Of a DNA stretch of 64,000 bases, positions 25,410-32,839 are shown one piece after another. The position numbers and the translations under genes were made by a program. The notes beneath the pieces are model-generated. The model saw only the letters and a program-made list of their open reading frames with translations. It had not been told where the DNA came from and searched no databases. How positions within the stretch are numbered: the first letter of the stretch is position 1; each line of letters opens with the position of its first letter. Location: assembly GCF_013778455.1 (NCBI RefSeq), contig NZ_JACEHE010000012.1:124001-188000 (forward strand), written 5' to 3'. The DNA is from Streptomyces himalayensis subsp. himalayensis. Its GTDB lineage: Bacteria; Actinomycetota; Actinomycetes; Streptomycetales; Streptomycetaceae.

Positions 25410-25926
25410 ACAGGCCGAACCGGTCGACCGCACCAGCACCCCGACCAGCGCCCGCCTCACCGTCACCTCGCCGGAGCAGATGCAGGAGCTGGGCCGCCGC
25501 CTGGCCAAGCTGCTGCGCGCCGGCGACCTCGTGATGCTCAGCGGCGAGTTGGGGGCGGGCAAGACGACGCTGACCCGCGGGCTCGGCGAGGGCCTGGACG
25601 TGCGCGGCGCGGTCACCTCGCCGACCTTCGTCATCGCCCGCGTCCACCCGTCGCTGGGCGGGGGCCCGCCGCTGGTGCACGTGGACGCGTACCGGCTGGG
25701 CGGAGGGCTCGACGAGATGGAGGACCTGGACCTCGATGTGTCGCTGCCCGAATCCGTGATCGTCGTGGAGTGGGGCGAGGGGAAGGTCGAGGGCCTCTCG
25801 GACGACCGGCTGCAGGTCCTCATCCACCGGGCCACCGGAGACACCACGGACGAGGTGCGCGAGGTCACGCTCACGGGCTACGGCGAGCGGTGGGCGGCGA
25901 CGGACCTGGCGGTGCTGGCCGCCTGA
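25381..25926 (+). CDS. tsaE: tRNA t6A37 threonylcarbamoyl transfer ATPase TsaE
   Basis: TsaE is the ATPase partner of TsaB and TsaD in making t6A at tRNA position 37. The Walker A motif GELGAGKT is at residues 55-62; TSPTFVIARVHPS, VHVDAYRLG and VVEWGEG follow as in the family. ATG 25381 overlaps the end of the hydrolase gene. TAACGT (25367-25372) lies eight bases before the ATG without a ribosome site, so a leaderless start is possible, or coupling to the upstream gene. tsaB and tsaD lie 1.1-2.3 kb downstream. Confidence 0.93.
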   Translation: MEAPHNPATEQAEPVDRTSTPTSARLTVTSPEQMQELGRRLAKLLRAGDLVMLSGELGAGKTTLTRGLGEGLDVRGAVTSPTFVIARVHPSLGGGPPLVHVDAYRLGGGLDEMEDLDLDVSLPESVIVVEWGEGKVEGLSDDRLQVLIHRATGDTTDEVREVTLTGYGERWAATDLAVLAA

Positions 25927-25943
25927 CCGGCGGACTTTCGTGG

Positions 25944-25975
25944 GTTCACCCGTCTTCTTCGTATGTTCACCCGAA
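25944..25975 (+). promoter_or_regulatory. Candidate Pho box (direct repeats of GTTCACCCG)
   Basis: GTTCACCCGTC (25944-25954) and GTTCACCCGAA (25965-25975) are direct repeats 21 bp apart. Streptomyces PhoP sites are built of 11-bp direct repeats around GTTCACC, so these resemble outer units flanking a degenerate middle one. It lies 120-150 bp before a 62-residue ORF. PhoP binding is inferred. Confidence 0.5.
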
Positions 25976-26044
25976 GGTGCCGACAGGATGTCGGGAAGAT
26001 GTTGCGCTGTGCGGGCCGCGCGTGGTCACATGGACACCTGTACG

Positions 26045-26062
26045 GGTTAGGTCTGCCTAACC
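26045..26062 (+). promoter_or_regulatory. Candidate iron box (DmdR/IdeR type)
   Basis: GGTTAGG-TCTG-CCTAACC is a perfect 7+4+7 inverted repeat. Against the actinobacterial iron-box consensus TTAGGTTAGGCTAACCTAA it matches 13 of 19 positions, concentrated in TTAGGT and CTAACC. It lies 33 bp before ATG 26095, where a repressor would block the start of transcription or elongation. Confidence 0.5.
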
Positions 26063-26094
26063 ACGGCTGCTCCCGGAGCCCCCAGGAGGCGTCC

Positions 26095-26283
26095 ATGTCG
26101 GCTTCTGAACGTGATGTGCCGGCTGCTGCGCAGGCGGGGGACCGGCCGGTCATGTCGCCCGAGGCGCCGCGCGCGACGGCGTCTGGGCCGCCGTCGATGC
26201 GGGAGCTGCTCGATGCCTGTGCGGCGGCTGCCGCGGTTTCGACGCCGCCGTGGGCGCCCCATCCGGTGCGGCGGCGCCCTTGA
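26095..26283 (+). CDS. Small protein of unknown function, 62 residues
   Basis: I do not recognise this protein. It is rich in Ala and Pro, with a short helical centre (SMRELLDACAAAAAVSTPP, residues 35-53) containing its only cysteine, and no signal or membrane helix. ATG 26095 has a strong CAGGAGG five bases upstream, better than many neighbours, which is the main evidence that it is translated. Upstream are iron-box-like and Pho-box-like sites. A terminator hairpin follows directly. It could be a regulatory or metal-stress peptide; that is speculation. Confidence 0.6.
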   Translation: MSASERDVPAAAQAGDRPVMSPEAPRATASGPPSMRELLDACAAAAAVSTPPWAPHPVRRRP

Positions 26284-26291
26284 TTTCGCGG

Positions 26292-26346
26292 GTGCCGTAA
26301 CGGGTGGGCTGTGCCCACCCCCGTTCCGCCCTGGGGCCTACGGCAC
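26292..26346. terminator. Bidirectional hairpin between convergent genes
   Basis: GGGTGGGC (26302-26309) and GCCCACCC (26313-26320) form a perfect 8-bp stem with a 3-base loop, extended by AACG/CGTT. An outer pair GTGCCGTA (26292-26299) and TACGGCAC (26339-26346) is also perfect and covers the stop codon of the minus-strand gene. It separates the 62-residue ORF from that gene. Confidence 0.65.
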
Positions 26347-26892
26347 CACTACGACCGTCGTGCCCACCGTCGCAAACGTCCACATCGCGTTGCCGTCCTC
26401 GCGGGACTCGCGGATGCCGCCTGTCTGCTTCGACGGGTCGGGCTTCGGGGTCGAGCCGTCGACGGCCGCGCTGAAGCCGATCACCACGCCGTCCACGTCG
26501 GTGAAGCGCACCACATGCTCGATCGGCACGCCGTCGGAGCCTGTCACCGTGCTGGAGCGCGAGGTGACGCTGTAGGTGCCCGCCTCGGGGTCGACCGTGC
26601 TCGGCGTGACCTGAAATGTCCGCTTCGTCTCGCCGTCCGCACCGACCAGCCACACGCGGTCGTCCCCCAGCGAGTAGACGACCCGCTCGCCGGTGCCGGA
26701 CTCCTCAGGGGGCGCCGCCGACTCCTGCTTCGCGCTCTCCGTGGGGGACTGCGACGCGGTGGGGGAGGGGGACGGCTCGGCCTTGCCGAGCGTGTCGGGC
26801 ACATTGGCCGAGGCCTGGAAGGCGAGGAAGGCGACCGCGGCGATGGCGGCCGCGGTCAGCCCGGCCACGAATCCCGAGCTGCTCCTTGCCAC
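26338..26892 (-). CDS. Secreted or membrane-anchored protein of unknown function
   Basis: I do not recognise this 184-residue protein. It begins with a signal or anchor (ARSSSGFVAGLTAAAIAAVA), followed by a Ser/Pro/Thr/Glu linker (about 35-65) and an outside domain of about 115 residues. That domain ends in a hydrophobic strand (TFATVGTTVVVVP). GTG 26892 is chosen for the GAGAGGTGGG upstream; a longer frame exists but is not conserved-looking. It is divergent from tsaB. Confidence 0.7.
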   Translation of the reverse strand: MARSSSGFVAGLTAAAIAAVAFLAFQASANVPDTLGKAEPSPSPTASQSPTESAKQESAAPPEESGTGERVVYSLGDDRVWLVGADGETKRTFQVTPSTVDPEAGTYSVTSRSSTVTGSDGVPIEHVVRFTDVDGVVIGFSAAVDGSTPKPDPSKQTGGIRESREDGNAMWTFATVGTTVVVVP

Positions 26893-26995
26893 GTGTGCCC
26901 ACCTCTCGTACGTACGCCCGTCTCGACCCTCGACGGTGACGGTAGCAGCAGGTGTGCGGCACACCTGGGCGGCCGTGCCTCCGGCGCCCAAGCCG

Positions 26996-27001
26996 TAGGC
27001 T
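26996..27001 (+). promoter_or_regulatory. -10 element of a probable leaderless tsaB transcript
   Basis: TAGGCT lies six bases before GTG 27008, the same hexamer and spacing as at glmS, and no ribosome site is present. Confidence 0.45.
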
Positions 27002-27007
27002 GTTTGC

Positions 27008-27661
27008 GTGCTCTTGCTCGCTCTGGATACCGCCACACCCGCCGTCACCGTCGCGCTGCACGACGGAGAGTCCGTCGTCGCGTCGTCGAGCCAGGTGGAC
27101 GCCCGCCGCCACGGCGAGCTGCTGCTGCCCGCCGTCGACCGTGTGCTGGCCGAGGCCGGACGGAAGCTCGACGCGGTCACCGGCATCGTCGTCGGCGTCG
27201 GCCCGGGACCGTACACCGGGCTGCGTGTCGGCCTGATGACCGCCGACACCTTCGGCCTGGTGCTGGGGGTGCCCGTGTACGGCCTGTGCACGCTCGACGC
27301 CCTCGCGTACGCCTCATGCATCGAGGGCCCCTTCGTCGCGGCGACGGACGCCCGGCGCAAGGAGGTCTACTGGGCCCGGTACGCCGACCGGCGCACCCGC
27401 GTCACGGAGTCGGCCGTGGACCGGCCCGCCGACATCGCGGACCAGGTCGCCGGGCTGCCGGCCGTCGGCGCCGGGGCTCGGCTCTACCCGGACACGTTCC
27501 CGAACGCCCATGAGCCGGAGCACGTGTCCGCGGCCGCGCTCGCCTCGCTCGCGGTGGAGAAGCTGGAGGCGGGCGAGGAACCGGCCGCACCCCGGCCGCT
27601 GTATCTGCGCCGCCCGGACGCTCAGGTGCCCAAGAACTACAAGGTGGTCACACCGAAGTGA
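27008..27661 (+). CDS. tsaB: tRNA t6A synthesis protein TsaB
   Basis: TsaB is the non-catalytic ASKHA-fold partner that holds TsaD. The 217 residues show LLLALDTATPAVTVALHDG at the start, the HGELLLPAVDRVL segment and VVGVGPGPYTGLRVGLMTA near residue 60. GTG 27008 is the first start after an apparent -10 element. The stop overlaps the rimI start (GTGA), so the two are translationally coupled. Confidence 0.95.
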   Translation: MLLLALDTATPAVTVALHDGESVVASSSQVDARRHGELLLPAVDRVLAEAGRKLDAVTGIVVGVGPGPYTGLRVGLMTADTFGLVLGVPVYGLCTLDALAYASCIEGPFVAATDARRKEVYWARYADRRTRVTESAVDRPADIADQVAGLPAVGAGARLYPDTFPNAHEPEHVSAAALASLAVEKLEAGEEPAAPRPLYLRRPDAQVPKNYKVVTPK

Positions 27662-28254
27662 CAGCTGTCGTACTGCGCGAGATGCGCTGGTGGGACATCG
27701 ATCCCGTGCTGGAGCTCGAGCGCGAACTGTTTCCCGACGACGCCTGGTCGCGAGGCATGTTCTGGTCGGAGCTCGCCCATGCGCGCGGCCCGGGCGCGAC
27801 CCGCCACTACGTCGTGGCCGATGACGGCGAACGGCTCGTCGGCTACGCGGGACTCGCGGTCACCGGATCGGGTGACGACGAGCACTCCGCGATGGTGGGT
27901 GACGTACAGACCATCGCCGTGGCCCGCGAGCAGTGGGGCACGGGGCTCGGCGGGCGGCTGCTCACCGAGCTGCTGCGGGCCGCGACCGCCTTCGAGTGCA
28001 CCGAGGTGCTGCTCGAATGCCGTGTCGACAACATCCGCGCCCAGAAGCTCTATGAGCGCTACGGCTTCGAACCCATCGGCTTCCGGCGCGGCTACTACCA
28101 ACCGGGGAACGTCGATGCCGTCGTCATGCGGCTGACCGGACCCTCCTCAGCCGACGCGGCCTCTGCCGATGCCTCCGCCGACTCCTCCGATGCGGCGACC
28201 CACCATCCCTCCACCTCCGCGAACGGCGTACAAGGAAACCGGATCCATGGCTGA
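27658..28254 (+). CDS. rimI: Ribosomal protein S18-alanine N-acetyltransferase
   Basis: RimI is a GNAT acetyltransferase for the S18 N-terminus. The acetyl-CoA site is visible as VQTIAVAREQWGTGLGGRL, followed by ECRVDNIRAQKLYERYGFE and the YYQPGNVDAVVM end typical of RimI. The last 35 residues are a Ser/Ala/Asp-rich tail not needed for the fold. GTG 27658 overlaps the tsaB stop by four bases, and the tail overlaps tsaD by eight bases. The tsaB-rimI-tsaD order is common. Confidence 0.93.
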   Translation: MTAVVLREMRWWDIDPVLELERELFPDDAWSRGMFWSELAHARGPGATRHYVVADDGERLVGYAGLAVTGSGDDEHSAMVGDVQTIAVAREQWGTGLGGRLLTELLRAATAFECTEVLLECRVDNIRAQKLYERYGFEPIGFRRGYYQPGNVDAVVMRLTGPSSADAASADASADSSDAATHHPSTSANGVQGNRIHG

Positions 28255-29359
28255 CTCACGCGATGCCCCCCTCGTACTCGGCATCGAGACCTCTTGCGAC
28301 GAGACCGGCGTCGGCATCGTCCGCGGCACCACGCTGCTCGCGGACGCGGTCGCGTCGAGCGTGGACGAGCACGCCCGCTTCGGTGGCGTCGTGCCGGAGG
28401 TCGCGAGTCGCGCGCATCTGGAGGCGATGGTGCCGACCATCGAGCGTGCGCTGAAGGAGGCGGGGGTCGCCGCCACCGATCTGGACGGCATCGCGGTGAC
28501 CGCCGGGCCCGGGCTCGCGGGGGCGCTGCTGGTCGGCGTCTCGGCCGCGAAGGCGTACGCGTACGCGCTGGGCAAGCCGCTCTACGGCGTGAACCACCTG
28601 GCCTCGCACATCTGCGTGGACCAGCTGGAGCACGGCGCGCTGCCCGAGCCCACGATGGCGCTGCTCGTCTCCGGCGGGCACTCGTCGCTGCTCCTGTCCA
28701 CGGACATCACCTCGGACGTACGGCCGATGGGCGCGACCATCGACGACGCGGCGGGCGAGGCCTTCGACAAGATCGCGCGGGTGCTGAACCTGGGCTTCCC
28801 GGGCGGCCCGGTCATCGACCGGTACGCGAAGGAGGGCGACCCGGAGGCGATCGCGTTCCCGCGCGGCCTCACAGGGCCGCGCGACCCCGCGTACGACTTC
28901 TCCTTCTCCGGCCTGAAGACGGCCGTGGCCCGCTGGATCGAGGCGAAGCGGGCCGCGGGCGAGGAGGTTCCGGTGCGCGATGTCGCCGCGTCCTTCCAGG
29001 AGGCCGTCGTGGACGTGCTGACCCGGAAGGCCGTACGGGCCTGCCGCGACCAGGGCGTCGACCACCTGATGATCGGCGGCGGTGTGGCGGCCAACTCCCG
29101 GCTGCGGGCGCTCGCTCAGGAGCGCTGCGAGGCCGCCGGTATCCGACTGCGCGTGCCGCGGCCCAAGTTGTGCACCGACAACGGCGCGATGGTCGCGGCG
29201 CTCGGCGCGGAGATGGTGGCGCGCGGGCGTGCCGCCTCGGACTGGGACCTGTCCGCGGACTCCTCGCTGCCGGTGACGGACCCTCATGTGCCGGGTGTGT
29301 CCCACGGGCACGACCACGACCATGTGCACGAGGTCGCGAAGGACAACCTGTACTCATGA
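28247..29359 (+). CDS. tsaD: tRNA N6-adenosine threonylcarbamoyltransferase TsaD
   Basis: TsaD transfers the threonylcarbamoyl group to A37 of tRNAs reading ANN codons. The core shows VLGIETSCDETGVGIV, the metal-binding HLASH of VNHLASHICV, LLVSGGHSSLL, and GGGVAANSRLRA. After about residue 345 a His-rich tail occurs (HGHDHDHVHE), similar in style to the GroEL1 tail encoded downstream and possibly metal-binding. ATG 28247 has CAAGGAAAC upstream. Its stop overlaps the next gene (ATGA). Confidence 0.96.
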   Translation: MADSRDAPLVLGIETSCDETGVGIVRGTTLLADAVASSVDEHARFGGVVPEVASRAHLEAMVPTIERALKEAGVAATDLDGIAVTAGPGLAGALLVGVSAAKAYAYALGKPLYGVNHLASHICVDQLEHGALPEPTMALLVSGGHSSLLLSTDITSDVRPMGATIDDAAGEAFDKIARVLNLGFPGGPVIDRYAKEGDPEAIAFPRGLTGPRDPAYDFSFSGLKTAVARWIEAKRAAGEEVPVRDVAASFQEAVVDVLTRKAVRACRDQGVDHLMIGGGVAANSRLRALAQERCEAAGIRLRVPRPKLCTDNGAMVAALGAEMVARGRAASDWDLSADSSLPVTDPHVPGVSHGHDHDHVHEVAKDNLYS

Positions 29360-29649
29360 CGGTCGCGTTGATGTGGGAGGCGCGGGCGGCCGAGGGGCGG
29401 GGCGAGGAGCTGCTCGCCTGGGCGCGGGCCCAGGAGTTGACCGGCCGGCCCCTGCGCCGGGAGACCTTTCGCGCACCTGGGGGTACCTCTCAGGCCCTTG
29501 AGGCACTGGGGGAGGACCGGGTCCTGGTCATCACCTGGTGGGACGCCGAGTACGGTGCCGAGTTGCCCGAACTGCCCGATCCCGACGAGGAGTTGGTGGC
29601 GCGGGCGGTGCACCGGTGGCGGTTCGAGTCGGTGGGCGCGGAGGCGTAG
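29356..29649 (+). CDS. Small protein of unknown function coupled to tsaD
   Basis: The 97-residue protein starts in an ATGA overlap with tsaD, so it is translated with it. The pattern (VALMWEARAAEGRGEELLAWA at the start, RVLVITWWD in the middle) suggests a ferredoxin-like alpha+beta fold such as an ABM domain; this is an impression only. About 15 codons in the centre (APGGTSQALEALGED region) lie in a REP-like palindrome, so part of the protein may derive from that repeat. Confidence 0.65.
   Translation: MTVALMWEARAAEGRGEELLAWARAQELTGRPLRRETFRAPGGTSQALEALGEDRVLVITWWDAEYGAELPELPDPDEELVARAVHRWRFESVGAEA
29479..29515. repeat. REP-like palindromic element inside a coding region, copy B
   Basis: GGGGGTACCTCTC begins and TGGGGGAGG ends this 37-bp segment, matching the two ends of copy C (40991-41031) while the middle differs. 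It is in frame within the 97-residue ORF. Confidence 0.6.
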
Positions 29650-29728
29650 CCGCACGTATGACGTGGGCGCGGGCCCCCGAAGAACCGTGTGTGCGGTCGT
29701 TTCTGAGAATTCTCTGTGAACTCTGAGA

Positions 29729-29743
29729 GTTTCCGAAGGAAAC
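29729..29743 (+). promoter_or_regulatory. Inverted repeat upstream of the LCP gene
   Basis: GTTTCC-GAA-GGAAAC is a perfect 6+3+6 palindrome in an AT-richer spacer. TAATAAT at 29764-29770 could be the -10 region of the downstream gene. The binding factor, if any, is unknown. Confidence 0.35.
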
Positions 29744-29790
29744 CCGAGAAGCGGTATCCGCTGTAATAATTCGGACTTACGTTCTTGCGC

Positions 29791-30927
29791 GTGACGGAAG
29801 ACAGAGGCAGCGGAAGCCGGGACGGAGTGCACGGCGACGGCGGTAACCGCGACGCGGACGGCAGGAGACGCGGCCGGCGGTCCCATGCGCTCAGGACCGC
29901 CGGAGTCATGCTCGGCTGCATCCTCGTGCTCACCGGCGCCGGAGCGGGCTGGATGTACTGGCAACTGAACGACAACATCCAGAGCGTGGACATCGACAGC
30001 GCGCTGGGCGACGACCGGCCGGGGAGGGCCGCAGCGGTGTCGACCCCGTCTCCCACGGCGTCGTCCTCCGACGAGGCCACCCCGTCCCCGTCCCCGTATC
30101 CGTCCGTGTCGGCCCTCCCGGCCGGAGCGCTGAACATCCTTGTGCTGGGCTCGGATTCGCGCAGCGGTGAACGGAACTCCGAACTCGGCGGGGGCAACAG
30201 CTCGGGCGCCCGCTCCGACACGGCGATGATCGTGCACCTCGACTCGGACCGGACCGAGGCGACGGTGGTCAGCATCCCGCGCGACACGCTGGTCACGCGC
30301 CCGTCGTGCCCCACGTCGTCGGGAGGCAGCACGGCGGTCGCGTACAACGCCATGTTCAACAGCGCGTACTCCGTGGGTGGTCCGGTGTGCGCGATCAAGA
30401 CGGTGGAGCAGCTCACCGATGTCCGCATGGACCACTACATCGAGATCGACTTCGCCGGTTTCGCGGACCTGGTGGACGCGCTCGGCGGGGTGACGGTCAC
30501 CACGGAGGAGGACATCGACGACGACAAGAGCCAACTCCACCTCGACGCCGGCACGCACCACCTCGACGGCACCGAGGCCCTTGCGCTCGCCCGGACCCGG
30601 CACGGCATAGGGGATGGCAGCGACCTCGGGCGCATCGGCCTCCAGCAGCAGCTGATCAAGGCGATGCTCGAAGAGGCGACGGCGAGCGACCTCCTGACCA
30701 GTCCCAGCCGCCTGTACAAGGTGGCCGACGCCGTCACGGGAAGCCTCACGACAGACACGGGCCTCGACTCGCTCGGCGAGCTGATGGGCCTGGCGGACGC
30801 GCTGAGCGGCATCTCCGCCGACGATCTGACGACGGTGACCATGCCGGTCGTGACAGCCCCCTACGACGCCAACCGGGTGGTGGCGGACGAGCCGGAGGCG
30901 AGCGAGCTGTGGGCGTCGCTGCGCTGA
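29791..30927 (+). CDS. LytR-CpsA-Psr (LCP) family wall-polymer ligase
   Basis: LCP proteins attach lipid-linked polymers such as teichoic acids or polysaccharides to peptidoglycan. The 378-residue protein has one N-terminal helix (about 35-55), a Ser/Pro/Thr linker (about 70-110) and the LCP domain with LNILVLGSDSRSG, SDTAMIVHLDSD, VSIPRDTLV and ALALARTRHG. GTG 29791 is used; TTG 29785 is possible and neither has a clear ribosome site. It may act with the surface-polymer genes elsewhere in the window. A three-copy 17-bp repeat begins at its stop codon. Confidence 0.88.
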   Translation: MTEDRGSGSRDGVHGDGGNRDADGRRRGRRSHALRTAGVMLGCILVLTGAGAGWMYWQLNDNIQSVDIDSALGDDRPGRAAAVSTPSPTASSSDEATPSPSPYPSVSALPAGALNILVLGSDSRSGERNSELGGGNSSGARSDTAMIVHLDSDRTEATVVSIPRDTLVTRPSCPTSSGGSTAVAYNAMFNSAYSVGGPVCAIKTVEQLTDVRMDHYIEIDFAGFADLVDALGGVTVTTEEDIDDDKSQLHLDAGTHHLDGTEALALARTRHGIGDGSDLGRIGLQQQLIKAMLEEATASDLLTSPSRLYKVADAVTGSLTTDTGLDSLGELMGLADALSGISADDLTTVTMPVVTAPYDANRVVADEPEASELWASLR

Positions 30928-30975
30928 GGCCGCGGTGGCGGTGAGGCCGCGGTGGGGGTGAGGCCGCCGTGGCGG
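30925..30975. repeat. 17-bp tandem repeat, three copies, starting at a stop codon
   Basis: TGAGGCCGCGGTGGCGG, TGAGGCCGCGGTGGGGG and TGAGGCCGCCGTGGCGG are contiguous. The first TGA is the LCP stop codon. A partial fourth copy follows. Confidence 0.85.
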
Positions 30976-31106
30976 TGAGCCGCCGCCGGCCCGTCCGGAG
31001 AATTCCTCGAAGAATTTCCCGCCCGGTGTCGATTCACGTGTCTCCCGATCGACGCACGGGTGAGAGGCGGGGAAGGACCCCGCCCCCCGACCGATGGGAG
31101 ACGATC

Positions 31107-31463
31107 ATGCCGCGTTATCTGTCGATGATCCGTATCGATGAGAACAACGCGCCCGCCGAGGGCCCGAGCGAGGCCCTCATGCAGCGCATGGGCGAGCTGA
31201 TCGAGGAGATGACCAAGGCCGGAGTGCTCCTCGACACCGCTGGCCTCGGGCCGACCGCGCAGGGCACCCGCGTGCGCTGGGAGGGCGGACAGCTGTCCGT
31301 CACCGACGGCCCGTTCACCGAGTCCAAGGAGGTCATCGGCGGCTACTCGATCCTCCAGGCCAAGGACATGGCGGAGGCCGTCGAATGGACGAAGCGCTTC
31401 CTGAAGGTCCACGAGGAGTACTGGACGGTGACCTGCGAGGTCCGGGAGATCCAGGAGCCCTGA
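31107..31463 (+). CDS. YCII/DGPF domain protein
   Basis: This 118-residue protein has the YCII fold signature: MPRYLSMIRIDE at the start, MGELIEEMTKAGVLL, and the diagnostic SVTDGPFTESKEVIGGY. Such proteins often sit beside ECF sigma factors or act as small dehalogenase-like enzymes, but no function is established for this one. ATG 31107 has GGGAG six bases upstream. No sigma factor gene is adjacent. Confidence 0.85.
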   Translation: MPRYLSMIRIDENNAPAEGPSEALMQRMGELIEEMTKAGVLLDTAGLGPTAQGTRVRWEGGQLSVTDGPFTESKEVIGGYSILQAKDMAEAVEWTKRFLKVHEEYWTVTCEVREIQEP

Positions 31464-31540
31464 CGGGACGTCGAGGAGCCCTGACGAGAGAGAGACGGGC
31501 GGGACGGCGGCGGCCCTGGGCCGGGCGCGCGGGGCAGGCG

Positions 31541-32749
31541 CTAGGCGGCCGCCGCCGGCCGCCCGACCAGCATGGTCGGCGCCCCCGCCACCCGTGTGAG
31601 GAAGACCGTCGCCGAATTCGGCCCCTGCGGCTTCACCTTGCGCCGCAGCTCCTCCGGTTCGACGGCGGACCCCCGCTTCTTGACGGTCAGGATTCCGACC
31701 TCACGTTCCCGAAGCAGCGCCTTCAGCCTCTTCACGTTGAAGGGAAGCCGGTCGGTGATCTCGTAGGCGGTGGCGTACGAGGTGGGGCGCAGGTCGTCCG
31801 CGGTGACGTACGCGATGGTCTCGTCGATCAGGCCTCCGCCGACGTCCTGGGCGACCTCGGCGACCAGATGCGCGCGGATCACGGCGCCGTCCGGCTCGTA
31901 GAGATAGCGGCCGACGGGCCGTACCTCCGGATCGGGCAGTCCGCGGCCCACCAGCGAGCGCGGGCCGGGCAGCAGCGTCGCCCGGACCGTTCCGGGCTCG
32001 GTGCCGAACCACAGCACCGCCTCCTTCACGTCCCCGTGGTCCGAGATCCACTCGGCCCCGGCGTCGGCGGGGATCGTCTCGTGAGGGATGCCCGGCGCGA
32101 TCTTCAACGCGGCGCGGGGCGCTGTGCGGGCCGCTCCGACGGCCCAGGAGAGCGGCGGTGAGTACGCCTCGGGGTCGAAGACCCGCCCTCGTCCGCCGCG
32201 CCGCGCAGGGTCCACGAACACCGCGTCGTACGACCCGGTGTCCACCTCCGTGACATCGGCCTCCCGCACCTCGATCAGGCCGTCGAGGCCGAGCGTCGCG
32301 GCGTTCGCGCGGGCGACCGCGCACGTCAGCGGGTCCCGGTCCACGGCCAGCACCGAGATGCCCGCGCGGGCCAGCGCGATCGCGTCGCCGCCCACCCCGC
32401 AGCACAGGTCGGCGACGCTGCGTACGCCGAGGTCGGCGAACCGGCCTGCGCGGTACGCCGCGACCGACGCGCGCGTCGCCTGCTCCACGCCGTTCGGCGT
32501 GAAGAACATCCGGCCGGCGTCCGCCGCGCCGAACTTCGCCGCGGCCCGCTGCCGCAGCCGCGCCTGACCGATGGCCGAAGAGACCAGCTCGGCTGCGTGT
32601 TCACGGCGCAGCCGCGTGGCGACAGCCAGCTCCTGCGCCGGGTCGATGTCGCGCACCTCGTCGAGGAGGGCGCGGCCCTCTTCGGTGAGCAGCGCGGAGA
32701 AGGCGGAGACGTCGGAAGCGGCGGAGGCAGCGCGAGCACGGTCGTTCAC
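31541..32749 (-). CDS. Class I SAM-dependent methyltransferase with THUMP-like domain
   Basis: The 402-residue protein has a helical N-terminal domain, a Rossmann methyltransferase domain with VADLCCGVGGDAIALARAG (SAM motif I) and AVFVDPARRGGRGR. A C-terminal THUMP-like region has EVGILTVKKRGSAVEPEELRR near residue 350. The family is thought to act on RNA, but the target is not known. GTG 32749 starts the protein; CACAAT six bases upstream without a ribosome site suggests a leaderless transcript. It is divergent from the deacetylase gene. Confidence 0.82.
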   Translation of the reverse strand: MNDRARAASAASDVSAFSALLTEEGRALLDEVRDIDPAQELAVATRLRREHAAELVSSAIGQARLRQRAAAKFGAADAGRMFFTPNGVEQATRASVAAYRAGRFADLGVRSVADLCCGVGGDAIALARAGISVLAVDRDPLTCAVARANAATLGLDGLIEVREADVTEVDTGSYDAVFVDPARRGGRGRVFDPEAYSPPLSWAVGAARTAPRAALKIAPGIPHETIPADAGAEWISDHGDVKEAVLWFGTEPGTVRATLLPGPRSLVGRGLPDPEVRPVGRYLYEPDGAVIRAHLVAEVAQDVGGGLIDETIAYVTADDLRPTSYATAYEITDRLPFNVKRLKALLREREVGILTVKKRGSAVEPEELRRKVKPQGPNSATVFLTRVAGAPTMLVGRPAAAA

Positions 32750-32839
32750 CGGCCCATTGTGGGCCAGCCGGTGGACGATGCGCGCCCGGCGGCGGTGTCA
32801 GCCCGTTCCCGGCGTCCGCCGCTGAGAGGATGCGGCGCC

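Noticed and set aside
22503..25874. A 1123-codon minus-strand frame opposite alr, the hydrolase and tsaE
   Set aside because: Lies entirely opposite well-supported genes; long antisense frames are expected at this GC content.
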